Origin: Clostridiales bacterium UBA7273
GTDB lineage: Bacteria > Bacillota > Clostridia > Oscillospirales > Oscillospiraceae
Reading direction: 5' to 3'
NCBI GenBank assembly: GCA_002472405.1
Contig: DKRV01000031.1
Span: forward strand, 2,535-17,298
DNA: 14,764 nucleotides
How positions within the stretch are numbered: the stretch's first letter is position 1; each line of letters starts with the position of its first letter. A program made the position numbers and the translations under genes. The notes below the pieces were generated by a model, which was given only the letters and a program-made list of their open reading frames with translations, made no database searches and was not told the DNA's origin. Positions 1-6,123 of the stretch are shown one piece after another.

Positions 1-217
1 AATAACACCTCATCCGTCACCAAAGGTGACACCTTCCCCTCAGGCTCCGCAAGGGGAAGACAAAAGTGGGGCGGTCTGTGACCGCCCCAGTGAATAATGA
101 ATGATGAATAGGTGTGGTGTGCGCAAGCACACGGATTTAAATTCATTCGCCCTTTGGGCGAATACCTCATTTCTTCACTTTTACCTTTTACTTATTACTT
201 CGCAGACGCAGTCTGCG
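1..217. repeat. Intergenic mosaic of six short palindromes
   Basis: No gene is seen in this stretch. It holds a chain of perfect or near-perfect hairpins: GTCACC/GGTGAC (16-30), CTTCCCCT/AGGGGAAG (33-59), GGGGCGGTC/GACCGCCCC (68-88), GTGTGC-GCAA-GCACAC (117-132, a GNRA-type loop), ATTCGCCC/GGGCGAAT (145-163) and CGCAGAC/GTCTGCG (201-217). Between them lie low-complexity runs such as TGAATAATGAATGATGAATA. This looks like debris of dispersed palindromic intergenic elements, as is common in Oscillospiraceae-type genomes. None is followed by a convincing T-run, so I do not call them terminators. Confidence 0.75.
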
Positions 218-290
218 CTGCCGGGCCACCGGAGATATACGTATCCGTAGGTGCGTCAATGCGTCGCTAAAAAATTCGCCGCTAAAACTT
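216..290 (-). repeat. Module X fragment of the modular repeat, overlapping the corA 3' end
   Basis: Read on the minus strand, this begins at the stop codon of the CorA gene with two units ending in GCGGCGA and GCGACGC, each carrying a T-run, then continues TTGACGCACCTACGGATACG. The same order recurs downstream of hypA (14409 onward) and near the DUF4358 lipoprotein gene (1515-1666). Similarity fades beyond about position 216, where the palindromic mosaic begins, so this is a truncated copy. Confidence 0.65.
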
Positions 291-1190
291 TTTGAAGTTT
301 TTGCGGAGCCAGATGATTTCGATCACGACGATGACGAGGGCGACGACGGCAACGACGGCGTAACCGCAGCGCCAGCTCAGCTCGGGCATGTTGCGGAAAT
401 TCATTCCGTACCAGCCGGTGAGCAGGGTCAGCGGAAGAAACAGCGTTGTTACGACGGTGAGCAGCCCCATGATGCGGTTCTGACGCGAATCCTGCTCGGA
501 CTGGTAAAGCTCGCGCAATTGCAGCGCGCTCTCGGCCACAAGCTCTGCGTGATCCTGAAGCCGCTCGGCACGGCGCGCGAACTTTTCCCACGCGGCGCAG
601 TCGCCGGAGAGGGGCGCGCAGACCTCGTCGGACAGGCGCTCGCCAATATCCGAAAGCTGACCGTAGTACGCGCCGAGCTCCGAGAGCTTCTGCCGATGCC
701 GCGTCAGGCGGCGGAAGAAATCGTCGCCCGGCTTTTGGCCAAGCTCATCCTCCATGCGCTCAAGCTCCGTTTCGATGTGCATCATGTACGGCACGTCGTT
801 TTCCGTCAAAAGCTCGAGCAGGCGCAGCAGGAGCTGCGAGGGGCGCGCCGCGCCCGACGAGTGATTTACAAGCCGCGCGACGAGCGCTTTGTACTCGCCG
901 GTGTCCTCGATGATGTGCAGCGTTTTATCCGTCAGGCAGAAGCCGAAGCACAGCTCCGGCGCACGCTGCGCCTCCTTGCGCGGAATGCGCATCGTTCCGA
1001 TGACGCAGCCCTTGTAAAGCTCGGCCTTGCAATAGCGTATGGAGCCGAGGCTGTGAAGCATCTCGCGGTGAAACGTAAACTCGGCTTTGTTCTCGCGGAA
1101 CTCGTCGGCGGTCATAGTTATGAGTATCGGCTGAGCGCCGCCCTTTGCCGGAACGACGGCGCCGCTTGAATTTATCGTATATTCTGTCAT
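282..1190 (-). CDS. corA: CorA-type divalent cation (Mg2+/Co2+) transporter
   Basis: A 302-residue inner-membrane channel-type transporter of the CorA/MIT family, expected to admit Mg2+ (or Co2+/Ni2+) as a pentamer. The diagnostic pore motif YGMNF is present (GMN at residues 262-264), directly after the first membrane helix (about 243-260); a second hydrophobic helix follows (about 278-295) and the protein ends in the usual short basic tail RKNFKKF. The first 240 residues form the charged, helix-rich cytosolic domain typical of the family. A GTG codon at 1199 would add three residues, but the purine-rich GGGGTG then sits on the start itself; relative to the ATG at 1190 it is correctly spaced, so ATG is chosen. 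It is a single-gene unit with its own promoter. Length fits the family (about 300-320). The true metal cannot be told from sequence. Confidence 0.9.
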   Translation of the reverse strand: MTEYTINSSGAVVPAKGGAQPILITMTADEFRENKAEFTFHREMLHSLGSIRYCKAELYKGCVIGTMRIPRKEAQRAPELCFGFCLTDKTLHIIEDTGEYKALVARLVNHSSGAARPSQLLLRLLELLTENDVPYMMHIETELERMEDELGQKPGDDFFRRLTRHRQKLSELGAYYGQLSDIGERLSDEVCAPLSGDCAAWEKFARRAERLQDHAELVAESALQLRELYQSEQDSRQNRIMGLLTVVTTLFLPLTLLTGWYGMNFRNMPELSWRCGYAVVAVVALVIVVIEIIWLRKNFKKF

Positions 1191-1216
1191 GGCGTTCACC
1201 CCAGTTGTTTTTTGAT

Positions 1217-1246
1217 ATTATACCACCGCCCGGCGCATCGGCGCAA
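1217..1246 (-). promoter_or_regulatory. Probable promoter of the corA gene
   Basis: On the minus strand a perfect -10 TATAAT (1222-1217) lies 18 bp from a weak -35 TTGCGC (1246-1241), giving a start about 20 nt upstream of the ATG. The end of a modular repeat lies at about 1249, so the repeat abuts the -35 element. Confidence 0.6.
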
Positions 1247-1248
1247 CA

Positions 1249-1488
1249 AGCGGCTGTGGCCGCAGCGGAGAGCTAACAGCTGATAGTTAATAGCTGTGAC
1301 GTGCGCTTTAATTCAACCCCTCGGCAGTAAAGCTGCCTGCTCTCCTTGGCAAGTGAGCCAATGTGGTGCGGCGAAAAACTCGGCAGCGCACTAACGCAGC
1401 GCGAGGCACATACGGTTTTGCACACGTCCTCGAACCGGGCAACCGCAATATGCGTATTCATATCTGCCTCAATGCGCCTCTAAAAAAA
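1249..1488 (-). repeat. Modular repeat copy A (modules X+Y)
   Basis: Read on the minus strand, this 240-bp element starts with a T-run and AGAGGCGCATTGAGGC (module X) and passes at 1363 into module Y, which starts CATTGGCTCAC and ends CTCTCCGCTGCGG. It aligns along its whole length with 14411-14665 on the opposite strand. Over the 101 bp 1263-1363 against 14550-14650 I count 87 identities by hand (about 86%); the X part is more diverged. Module Y contains the hairpin GGCAG/CTGCC. No credible ORF or transposase is present. Confidence 0.8.
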
Positions 1489-1666
1489 CGGAACAGGCAA
1501 GCCCGTTCCCTACGTGGTACGGTGCTAAAATCAGCAACACACTAATGTATGGCGATGCAAATATGGTTTCCACCATTGTTTCGATACCGGGCTACCAGAG
1601 ATAAATGTATTGGTAGGTGCGTCAAAGCGCCTCTGAAAAGCGCCTCTGAAAAGCGCCTCTGAAAAA
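1489..1666 (-). repeat. Modular repeat copy (modules X+Z) with three tandem 13-bp units
   Basis: On the minus strand this copy starts next to the terminator of the DUF4358/SGNH gene with three head-to-tail copies of a 13-bp unit (plus-strand GCGCCTCTGAAAA at 1627-1639, 1640-1652 and 1653-1665), continues as TTGACGCACCTACC and the rest of module X down to TAGCACCGTACC, then jumps straight to module Z, CGTAGGGAACGGG plus its partner CCGTTCCG (1489-1514). Module Y is absent. Copy A (1249-1488) follows immediately in the same orientation. No ORF is credible. Confidence 0.75.
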
Positions 1667-1695
1667 AAGAGTGCAAGCTTGGCTTGCACTCTTTT
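1662..1695 (-). terminator. Intrinsic terminator of the DUF4358/SGNH lipoprotein gene
   Basis: A perfect 12-bp stem (1667-1678 with 1682-1693, loop of 3) is followed on the minus strand by a run of seven T. The stem starts 7 bp past the stop codon at 1700. Confidence 0.92.
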
Positions 1696-1699
1696 GATT

Positions 1700-2881
1700 T
1701 TATGCCGCAACGGTGTGAGTCAGCAGATAATCGGTGAGCTTGTGGCAGTAGCTCGGCTGCATATGCACGCCGTCGGGAGAGGCGTCGTCGGGCAGCGAGC
1801 CGTTTACGGCAAGCGCCTCGAAGCCGTTGACGAAATAGACCTGCTTCTCGCTGCACATGCCCTGAATGCGCTCGTTGAACATCTGAACGCGGTCGTTGTT
1901 GAGCATCTCCTGGCTCGCGGTCGCCTTCGCGCCGACAGGCAGGATGCTTATGATGTAGATCTGCGCCTCGGGGTGAGTTTCGCGCAGGAGATCGACGATG
2001 TTGCCGTAGTATTCGATGAATTTATCGAGATTGTACCAGCCCAGCTCGTTTATGCCGAGCATGACATAGACCTTGCCGTATTTAAGGTCATTGTGCAGCG
2101 CATCGGCGACGGTGACGGTGCCGGACTCGGTTTCGATATAAGGCTTGGTGAAAACATCGGCAACGTTCAGGCCGACATGCGAGAAGTTCGAGGAATGCTC
2201 AAAATCGGCATAGTTCATGATGCCTTCCATGCGCGAATCGCCGACGAACGCCGCGTCCTTGAACCAAGAGTTGTCCTTCGCCTCGGATGCCGGAACTGGC
2301 TGCGAGTAATCGTATTCCTTTGCAGGCTCCGGAGTCTCAACCGGAGCTGCGGCGTTATCGTAATATGCCTTCGACTCGGACTCTACCGCGCTCGCGTCGG
2401 AAAGAAGCTCCTTCATGCGGCTCTCGATCGTCGTGGGATCCTTTGCGACTATCATGACCGCATAGTCGCCCTGAGTGAAGATGACCGCGTTTTTGAGCAT
2501 CTCAACGCTCTCGGGACTGTACAGCTCGAAGGTCTGGCGCTGCATCTCGCGTCTGCCCTCCAGCGCGTCGGTCAGGGTTTTCATATCCGTGCCCTTGGCC
2601 GCAACGAGAACGCTTATCTCGTCCGACTTCGCGTCGGAGGAGTATGCTATGGCATAGTCGCGCACAGCGTCCGTCTCGATGCCGTAATAATAGTAAAATC
2701 TGTTTTTAAAGCTCTGATCGTCCGAACCGCAGAGCGTATCGGCGCTCTCGGGCTTTGCGGAATTCATCGTTGCCGCGATAAGGTCTTTTGCCGAAACGTC
2801 CGCCGTTTTGCTGCCGTTGTTGCATGCGCAGACCGAAAGCATGCAAAGCACAGCCAGCAGCAGTGCTGTAATTCTCTTCAT
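1700..2881 (-). CDS. Lipoprotein: DUF4358 domain fused to SGNH/GDSL hydrolase
   Basis: A 393-residue predicted lipoprotein. The signal peptide ends in a lipobox, SVCAC, with the lipidated cysteine at residue 20. Residues about 28-162 match the look of DUF4358, a Clostridia/Firmicutes lipoprotein domain of unknown role (YYYYGIETDAVRDYAI and a YSPESVEMLKNAV segment). A Pro/Glu/Ala-rich linker (about 165-205) leads to an SGNH-hydrolase domain: block I FVGDSR (nucleophile Ser216), block III LGINELG (Asn278) and block V SPDGVH (Asp370, His373). The catalytic set is therefore complete. SGNH enzymes cleave esters, often O-acetyl groups of cell-wall or glycan substrates; surface anchoring fits that, but the substrate is inferred only. 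AGGGGG lies 6-7 nt before the ATG. It is a single-gene unit with clear promoter and terminator. Confidence 0.85.
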   Translation of the reverse strand: MKRITALLLAVLCMLSVCACNNGSKTADVSAKDLIAATMNSAKPESADTLCGSDDQSFKNRFYYYYGIETDAVRDYAIAYSSDAKSDEISVLVAAKGTDMKTLTDALEGRREMQRQTFELYSPESVEMLKNAVIFTQGDYAVMIVAKDPTTIESRMKELLSDASAVESESKAYYDNAAAPVETPEPAKEYDYSQPVPASEAKDNSWFKDAAFVGDSRMEGIMNYADFEHSSNFSHVGLNVADVFTKPYIETESGTVTVADALHNDLKYGKVYVMLGINELGWYNLDKFIEYYGNIVDLLRETHPEAQIYIISILPVGAKATASQEMLNNDRVQMFNERIQGMCSEKQVYFVNGFEALAVNGSLPDDASPDGVHMQPSYCHKLTDYLLTHTVAA

Positions 2882-2913
2882 GACTGCCCCCTGATATAAT
2901 TCGCTGTGTTTTC

Positions 2914-2942
2914 AGGATATCAACCTGTGTCCTTTAAGTCAA
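2914..2942 (-). promoter_or_regulatory. Promoter of the DUF4358/SGNH lipoprotein gene
   Basis: Minus-strand -35 TTGACT (2942-2937) and -10 TATCCT (2919-2914) are separated by exactly 17 bp; the predicted start is about 25 nt upstream of the ATG at 2881. Confidence 0.65.
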
Positions 2943-2987
2943 CATAATTCTGCGAAAAACTTATAAAATTTTCATACATAAAATCGA

Positions 2988-3024
2988 CGCGATTTTTGTG
3001 CAATTTTTAGGGAACAAAATCGCG
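2988..3024 (-). terminator. Probable terminator of the NTPase gene
   Basis: Perfect 9-bp stem CGCGATTTT (2988-2996) with AAAATCGCG (3016-3024), 19-nt loop, 4 bp past the stop codon at 3028. The minus-strand tail is TCGATTTTATG, a short T-run, so it is a moderate terminator or a 3'-end stabilising hairpin. Confidence 0.5.
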
Positions 3025-3027
3025 GTA

Positions 3028-3537
3028 CTATATGTTGTATTCACGCCTGAGCTGGGCATACAATGTGTTCCGATTTTCGGGCGTTATGATGTAAAGCTCG
3101 CAGTCGGGATGCCGGCGGATATCGCGCAGAAAACCGGTGTTCTGCGCCTTGACCGAGGCCAGGACATCATAGGGCCCGGACAGTATGCGCATTACCGCTT
3201 TTTTGAAGCGCTCCTCGTGCTCCTCAAGCGTTCCAAGCTCGTCCAAAACGACGAGGCTGCCCTCCGGAATGCTCTCAAGAATGGGCGCTGCGACGCTGCT
3301 CATGTATTCCGGCCGGCGGTCGAATTTATCCCCGCGTATCTCCATTATAACGATCGCATCCTCGATGCGCTCGGGCGGCGAGGAGATATCGTAAAGATAG
3401 ACGTGCGAAACGCCGGCCTCGTCCTCGGGCATGCGCACGGTTATATAGCCGCGCGGCGCTTTGCCGATATCGGAAACGAGCTTTTGTATAAGCGTTGACT
3501 TGCCGGAGTTTATATCTCCGCAGAGCAAAATTTTCAT
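3028..3537 (-). CDS. THEP1-type nucleoside-triphosphatase (NTPase_1/DUF265 family)
   Basis: A 169-residue cytosolic P-loop NTPase. Walker A is GDINSGKS (residues 7-14), Walker B is LVVLDELG (Asp99, Glu100), and the end carries the family-typical stretch CELYIITPENRNTL, which resembles the ELxxLTPENR segment of THEP1 NTPases. Members hydrolyse NTPs in vitro; their cell role is poorly known. Length matches the family (about 165-190). The start at 3537 is preceded by AGGAG at 9-10 nt and the Walker A sits at the expected distance; a longer in-frame reading to 3894 would run across the divergent gene and is rejected. It is transcribed from a full-consensus promoter facing the FchA-like gene. A shared regulon with that gene is an inference from the divergent arrangement. 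Confidence 0.82.
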   Translation of the reverse strand: MKILLCGDINSGKSTLIQKLVSDIGKAPRGYITVRMPEDEAGVSHVYLYDISSPPERIEDAIVIMEIRGDKFDRRPEYMSSVAAPILESIPEGSLVVLDELGTLEEHEERFKKAVMRILSGPYDVLASVKAQNTGFLRDIRRHPDCELYIITPENRNTLYAQLRREYNI

Positions 3538-3564
3538 CTGTGTGCGCTCCTGTAGTAGAATCAC

Positions 3565-3593
3565 TTGTAAATAAACAATATTTGTTGTATATT
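3565..3593 (+). promoter_or_regulatory. Promoter of the FchA-like gene
   Basis: TTGTAA (3565-3570), 17-bp spacer, TATATT (3588-3593). The predicted start near 3600 gives a leader of about 50 nt. It overlaps the transcribed strand of the opposing promoter. Confidence 0.55.
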
Positions 3594-3604
3594 TATCAAG
3601 AGAA

Positions 3605-3633
3605 ATTATATGACCTGAATTTTCAATTGTCAA
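3605..3633 (-). promoter_or_regulatory. Full-consensus sigma-A promoter of the NTPase gene
   Basis: On the minus strand TTGACA (3633-3628), exactly 17 bp, TATAAT (3610-3605): both hexamers are perfect. The start near 3598 leaves a leader of about 60 nt before the ATG at 3537. Confidence 0.85.
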
Positions 3634-3651
3634 ACGAAAGGAAGATATATT

Positions 3652-4275
3652 ATGGCAGAAAAGATCAACATCGAAGACCTCATGGTCGAGAGCTATTCGG
3701 ACAAGAACCTTAAAGCGTACTCTGGGATGATCGCAGATCCCAAGAGCGTTTTCGGCCTCGGCTCGGCGGCCGCAACGTCGTCGATGTGCGCCGCATCCAT
3801 GGCGCTGCGCGCCCTGCGCATGACCGCGTCCGAGGATGCCGATATGCTGCACGCAGAGCAGGACATGGAGAAGCTGCGCGTTTATTTCCTGCACCTCGTC
3901 GATGAAGAGAACAAGGCCAAAAAGCCGCTTGAGAAGCTGCTGAAGCAGGAAAACGCCGATGATACCGAGCTTGAGGCCGCTTACCGCACCGCATGCTGCA
4001 TCATCGACGAGATATTCTATATGTCAATCCGCATCGTCGAGACGCTCGAGCCGGTTGCGGACAAGATCTGCCCCTGCGCCGCTCACTTTGCCTCCGCAGC
4101 GGTTCACTTTGCAAAGTGCGGCATGGACGCCGTGCGCATCCAGAAGGCGGTTTACGCCGGAAAGATGAACGAGCCGGTGTTTGCGCACACGACCAAGCGT
4201 GAGCCCGAGATCGCGATCGAAAACAACGCCGAGCTGTTCGACCGGCTTATTAAAAAGTTCGAGTCGGCAGAATAA
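3652..4275 (+). CDS. Cyclodeaminase/cyclohydrolase family protein (FchA-like)
   Basis: A 207-residue cytosolic, largely helical protein resembling the formiminotransferase-cyclodeaminase C-terminal family, which includes FchA, the methenyl-tetrahydrofolate cyclohydrolase of clostridia and acetogens. Evidence: length near 208, the N-terminal ESYSDKNLKAYSGMIAD block and a GLGSAAATSSMCAASMALRAL block at about 35-55, in the place of the family's PGGGSAAA motif. The second Gly of that triplet is Leu here, and the preceding Pro is absent, so the folate-binding turn is altered. Expected chemistry would be 5,10-methenyl-THF to 10-formyl-THF (C1 metabolism), but the substrate is unproven. AAAGGAAG lies 7 nt before the ATG. 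It forms a single-gene unit between its promoter and a strong terminator, divergent from the NTPase gene. Confidence 0.75.
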   Translation: MAEKINIEDLMVESYSDKNLKAYSGMIADPKSVFGLGSAAATSSMCAASMALRALRMTASEDADMLHAEQDMEKLRVYFLHLVDEENKAKKPLEKLLKQENADDTELEAAYRTACCIIDEIFYMSIRIVETLEPVADKICPCAAHFASAAVHFAKCGMDAVRIQKAVYAGKMNEPVFAHTTKREPEIAIENNAELFDRLIKKFESAE

Positions 4276-4297
4276 ACCCACGCGGCAACGAAACGAC

Positions 4298-4328
4298 AAA
4301 AGCAGCAGCCTGTTGGCTGCTGCTTTTT
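4298..4328 (+). terminator. Intrinsic terminator, probably shared by convergent genes
   Basis: Perfect 13-bp stem (4298-4310 with 4315-4327, loop TGTT) ending in a T-run; it follows the FchA-like stop by 22 bp. On the minus strand the stem also ends in TTTT, 14 bp past the stop of the substrate-binding protein gene at 4342, so it can serve both. Confidence 0.92.
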
Positions 4329-4341
4329 GCTTGTTGCTTGC

Positions 4342-5328
4342 TTATTCAAACACGTCGGGATAGAAGGCCTTGGCGAGGGTCTCGACGGCGTATGCGATGC
4401 GGTCACCGGGCAGGACGCTCTCAAGCGTTATCGTCGCAAAGCGCTCGTTTTTGACGCAGTCAAGCTTTGCAAGGGTGGGGTTTGCCTTTATCTCGGCAAG
4501 CTTTTCGTCAACGCCGGGCGAGTCGTAGTCATGGATGAGGATAACGTCGGGCTTACGCGCGAGCGCTTCCTCATACGTCACGGTGACCCACTGCTTGCTG
4601 TCGATATCGTCGAATATATTTTTGCCGCCGGCGAGGGATATGATGAGCGACTCAAAGTTAATTCCCGAGCAGGTGAAAACGCCGTCATTGCCGCTGTCGT
4701 AAACGAGCACGTTCACCGGCGTTTGATCCTTTATCTTTTCCTGAACCGCCGCGATGCGCGCTTTCTGGTCGGCAACGAGCGCCTCCGCTCTGTCCTCAAC
4801 GCCGAATATCTTTCCGATGTCGAGCATCTCCTGATACATCTGTTCGACAGTCGCTGCGGAGTTTACATACACGGTCATACCGTACTGTCCGACCTCTTCG
4901 ATGTTGCAGCCGTCCTCGCTTATCTCCCAGTCGAGCGCGTATATAAAGTCTGCCCCGGAGGAGATTATAGCCTCGCGCGTTGCGGAAGCGTGGTTAAGCT
5001 CCGGGATGGCGTTGACTGCGTCGGCATACTCGGGCAGAGGGCCGCGGCTGTGGTTAACGAGCGAGCGGCCTACTACCAGATCGGAAAGACCGAGTGCGGC
5101 AAACAGCTCGGTGCAGTTCGGGCCGAGCGTGAGCACCTTCTGCGGACGCTTTGTGATCTCGACCTGTCTGCCGTAGTTATCGAGCGTGAAAGGATAGCCC
5201 TCCTCGGCCTGCGTGTTGTTGTCGTTGTTATCTTCGCCTCTGCTTTTCGTGCCTGAGCAGCCGGCAAGCAGTGCAAGAAGCATTGCGCAGCTGATCAGCA
5301 GCGCGGTTATCCTCTTTGCTTTCGTCAT
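4342..5328 (-). CDS. ABC importer substrate-binding lipoprotein (iron-complex/cobalamin type)
   Basis: A 328-residue lipid-anchored binding protein of the Peripla_BP_2 (BtuF/FhuD/FecB) class. The signal peptide ends in the lipobox LLAGC (Cys24), followed by an Asp/Asn-rich linker. The mature part starts with the family hallmark YPFTLDNYGRQVEI, then RPQKVLTLGPNCTELFAALG, whose Glu74 lies where family members bridge to the permease. The second lobe includes ALARKPDVILIHD and the end ETLAKAFYPD. The ligand (ferric siderophore, haem, cobalamin or a cobalt-type complex) cannot be read from sequence. It is the last gene of the importer operon; its AAAGGAG lies inside the end of the ATPase gene (3 bp between genes, spacer of 6), which suggests translational coupling. 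Confidence 0.9.
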   Translation of the reverse strand: MTKAKRITALLISCAMLLALLAGCSGTKSRGEDNNDNNTQAEEGYPFTLDNYGRQVEITKRPQKVLTLGPNCTELFAALGLSDLVVGRSLVNHSRGPLPEYADAVNAIPELNHASATREAIISSGADFIYALDWEISEDGCNIEEVGQYGMTVYVNSAATVEQMYQEMLDIGKIFGVEDRAEALVADQKARIAAVQEKIKDQTPVNVLVYDSGNDGVFTCSGINFESLIISLAGGKNIFDDIDSKQWVTVTYEEALARKPDVILIHDYDSPGVDEKLAEIKANPTLAKLDCVKNERFATITLESVLPGDRIAYAVETLAKAFYPDVFE

Positions 5329-5331
5329 GTT

Positions 5332-6123
5332 TTACTCCTTTCTGAGTCCCTCCGGAAGGAACGTTATGGATATTTTTTTCGTAACGGGGTGGCGGCTGAC
5401 GCAGCAGTCAACGCCGTAGACCCGGCTTATGTTTTCTTCGGTGAGCACATCCTCCGGCACGCCGTGCAGGACGATCTTACCGTGCTTTAGAATATAGACA
5501 TAGTCGCAGTACAAAGCAGCCATGTTCAGGTCGTGTATCGCGGACAGAACGGTCGTATTCAGCCTTTTGATGAGGTCGAATATCTGCATCTGGTAGCTGA
5601 TGTCGAGGTGGTTCGTCGGCTCATCGAGGATGAGGAAATCGCTTTCCTGTGCAACCGCGCGAGCAATTATCGTGCGCTGCTTTTCGCCGCCGGACAAATT
5701 GAGATAGCTGCGCTTTGCCATGTCGGCCATGCCCAGATGCTCCAGCGCGTGGTGAACGATCGCCTTGTCCTGCGCGGTGTCGGTGTCGAAGAGCTTTTTG
5801 TGCGGCGACCTGCCCATGGCGACGATCTCCTCGACCGTAAAATCAAACGGCAGCTCGTTTTCCTGGCCGACGACCGCAAGCTTCAGCGCAGATTCCCGGT
5901 GGCTCATTTTCAAAAGATCCTCGCCGTCGAGCGTGATGCTGCCGCCGTCGGGTCTGAGTGCGCGGTAAATGTTCTTCAAAACGGTGGATTTGCCGGAGCC
6001 GTTCGGGCCGATCAGGCCGACGAAGCTGCCCTTATCCACATGAAAGGAAACGTGGTCGGCGGCATTATCCGCGCCCGAATATGAGTAGCATAGGTCTCTT
6101 ACCTCAAGTCTTGCATCAGGCAC
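5332..6123 (-). CDS. ABC importer ATPase (FecE/BtuD type)
   Basis: A 263-residue cytosolic ATPase that powers the adjacent FecCD permease. Walker A is GPNGSGKST (39-47), the Q-loop includes VVGQENELP (Gln87), the signature is LSGGEKQR (143-150), Walker B is FLILDEPTNHLD (Asp167, Glu168) and the switch histidine is in SAIHDLN (His197). Length is usual for FecE/FhuC/BtuD proteins. Two GTG starts are possible: at 6132 the AAGAG abuts the start, whereas the GTG at 6123 has AGAGGTG at a 6-nt distance and gives the standard N-terminus, so 6123 is preferred. It overlaps the permease stop by 8 bp, which supports coupled translation in the order permease, ATPase, binding protein. Confidence 0.92.
   Translation of the reverse strand: MPDARLEVRDLCYSYSGADNAADHVSFHVDKGSFVGLIGPNGSGKSTVLKNIYRALRPDGGSITLDGEDLLKMSHRESALKLAVVGQENELPFDFTVEEIVAMGRSPHKKLFDTDTAQDKAIVHHALEHLGMADMAKRSYLNLSGGEKQRTIIARAVAQESDFLILDEPTNHLDISYQMQIFDLIKRLNTTVLSAIHDLNMAALYCDYVYILKHGKIVLHGVPEDVLTEENISRVYGVDCCVSRHPVTKKISITFLPEGLRKE

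Noticed and set aside
1627..1665. CRISPR array
   Set aside because: The units abut without spacers and are only 13 bp long.
1679..2899. Plus-strand open frame of 406 codons opposite the DUF4358/SGNH gene
   Set aside because: No ribosome binding site or family motifs, and it runs through the terminator and the promoter of the real gene.
3538..3894. N-terminal extension of the NTPase frame
   Set aside because: It would overlap the FchA-like gene and both promoters; the ATG at 3537 has an AGGAG and puts Walker A at the usual place.
4327..5256. Plus-strand open frame of 309 codons opposite the substrate-binding protein
   Set aside because: No motifs or start signals; the minus-strand lipoprotein is unambiguous.
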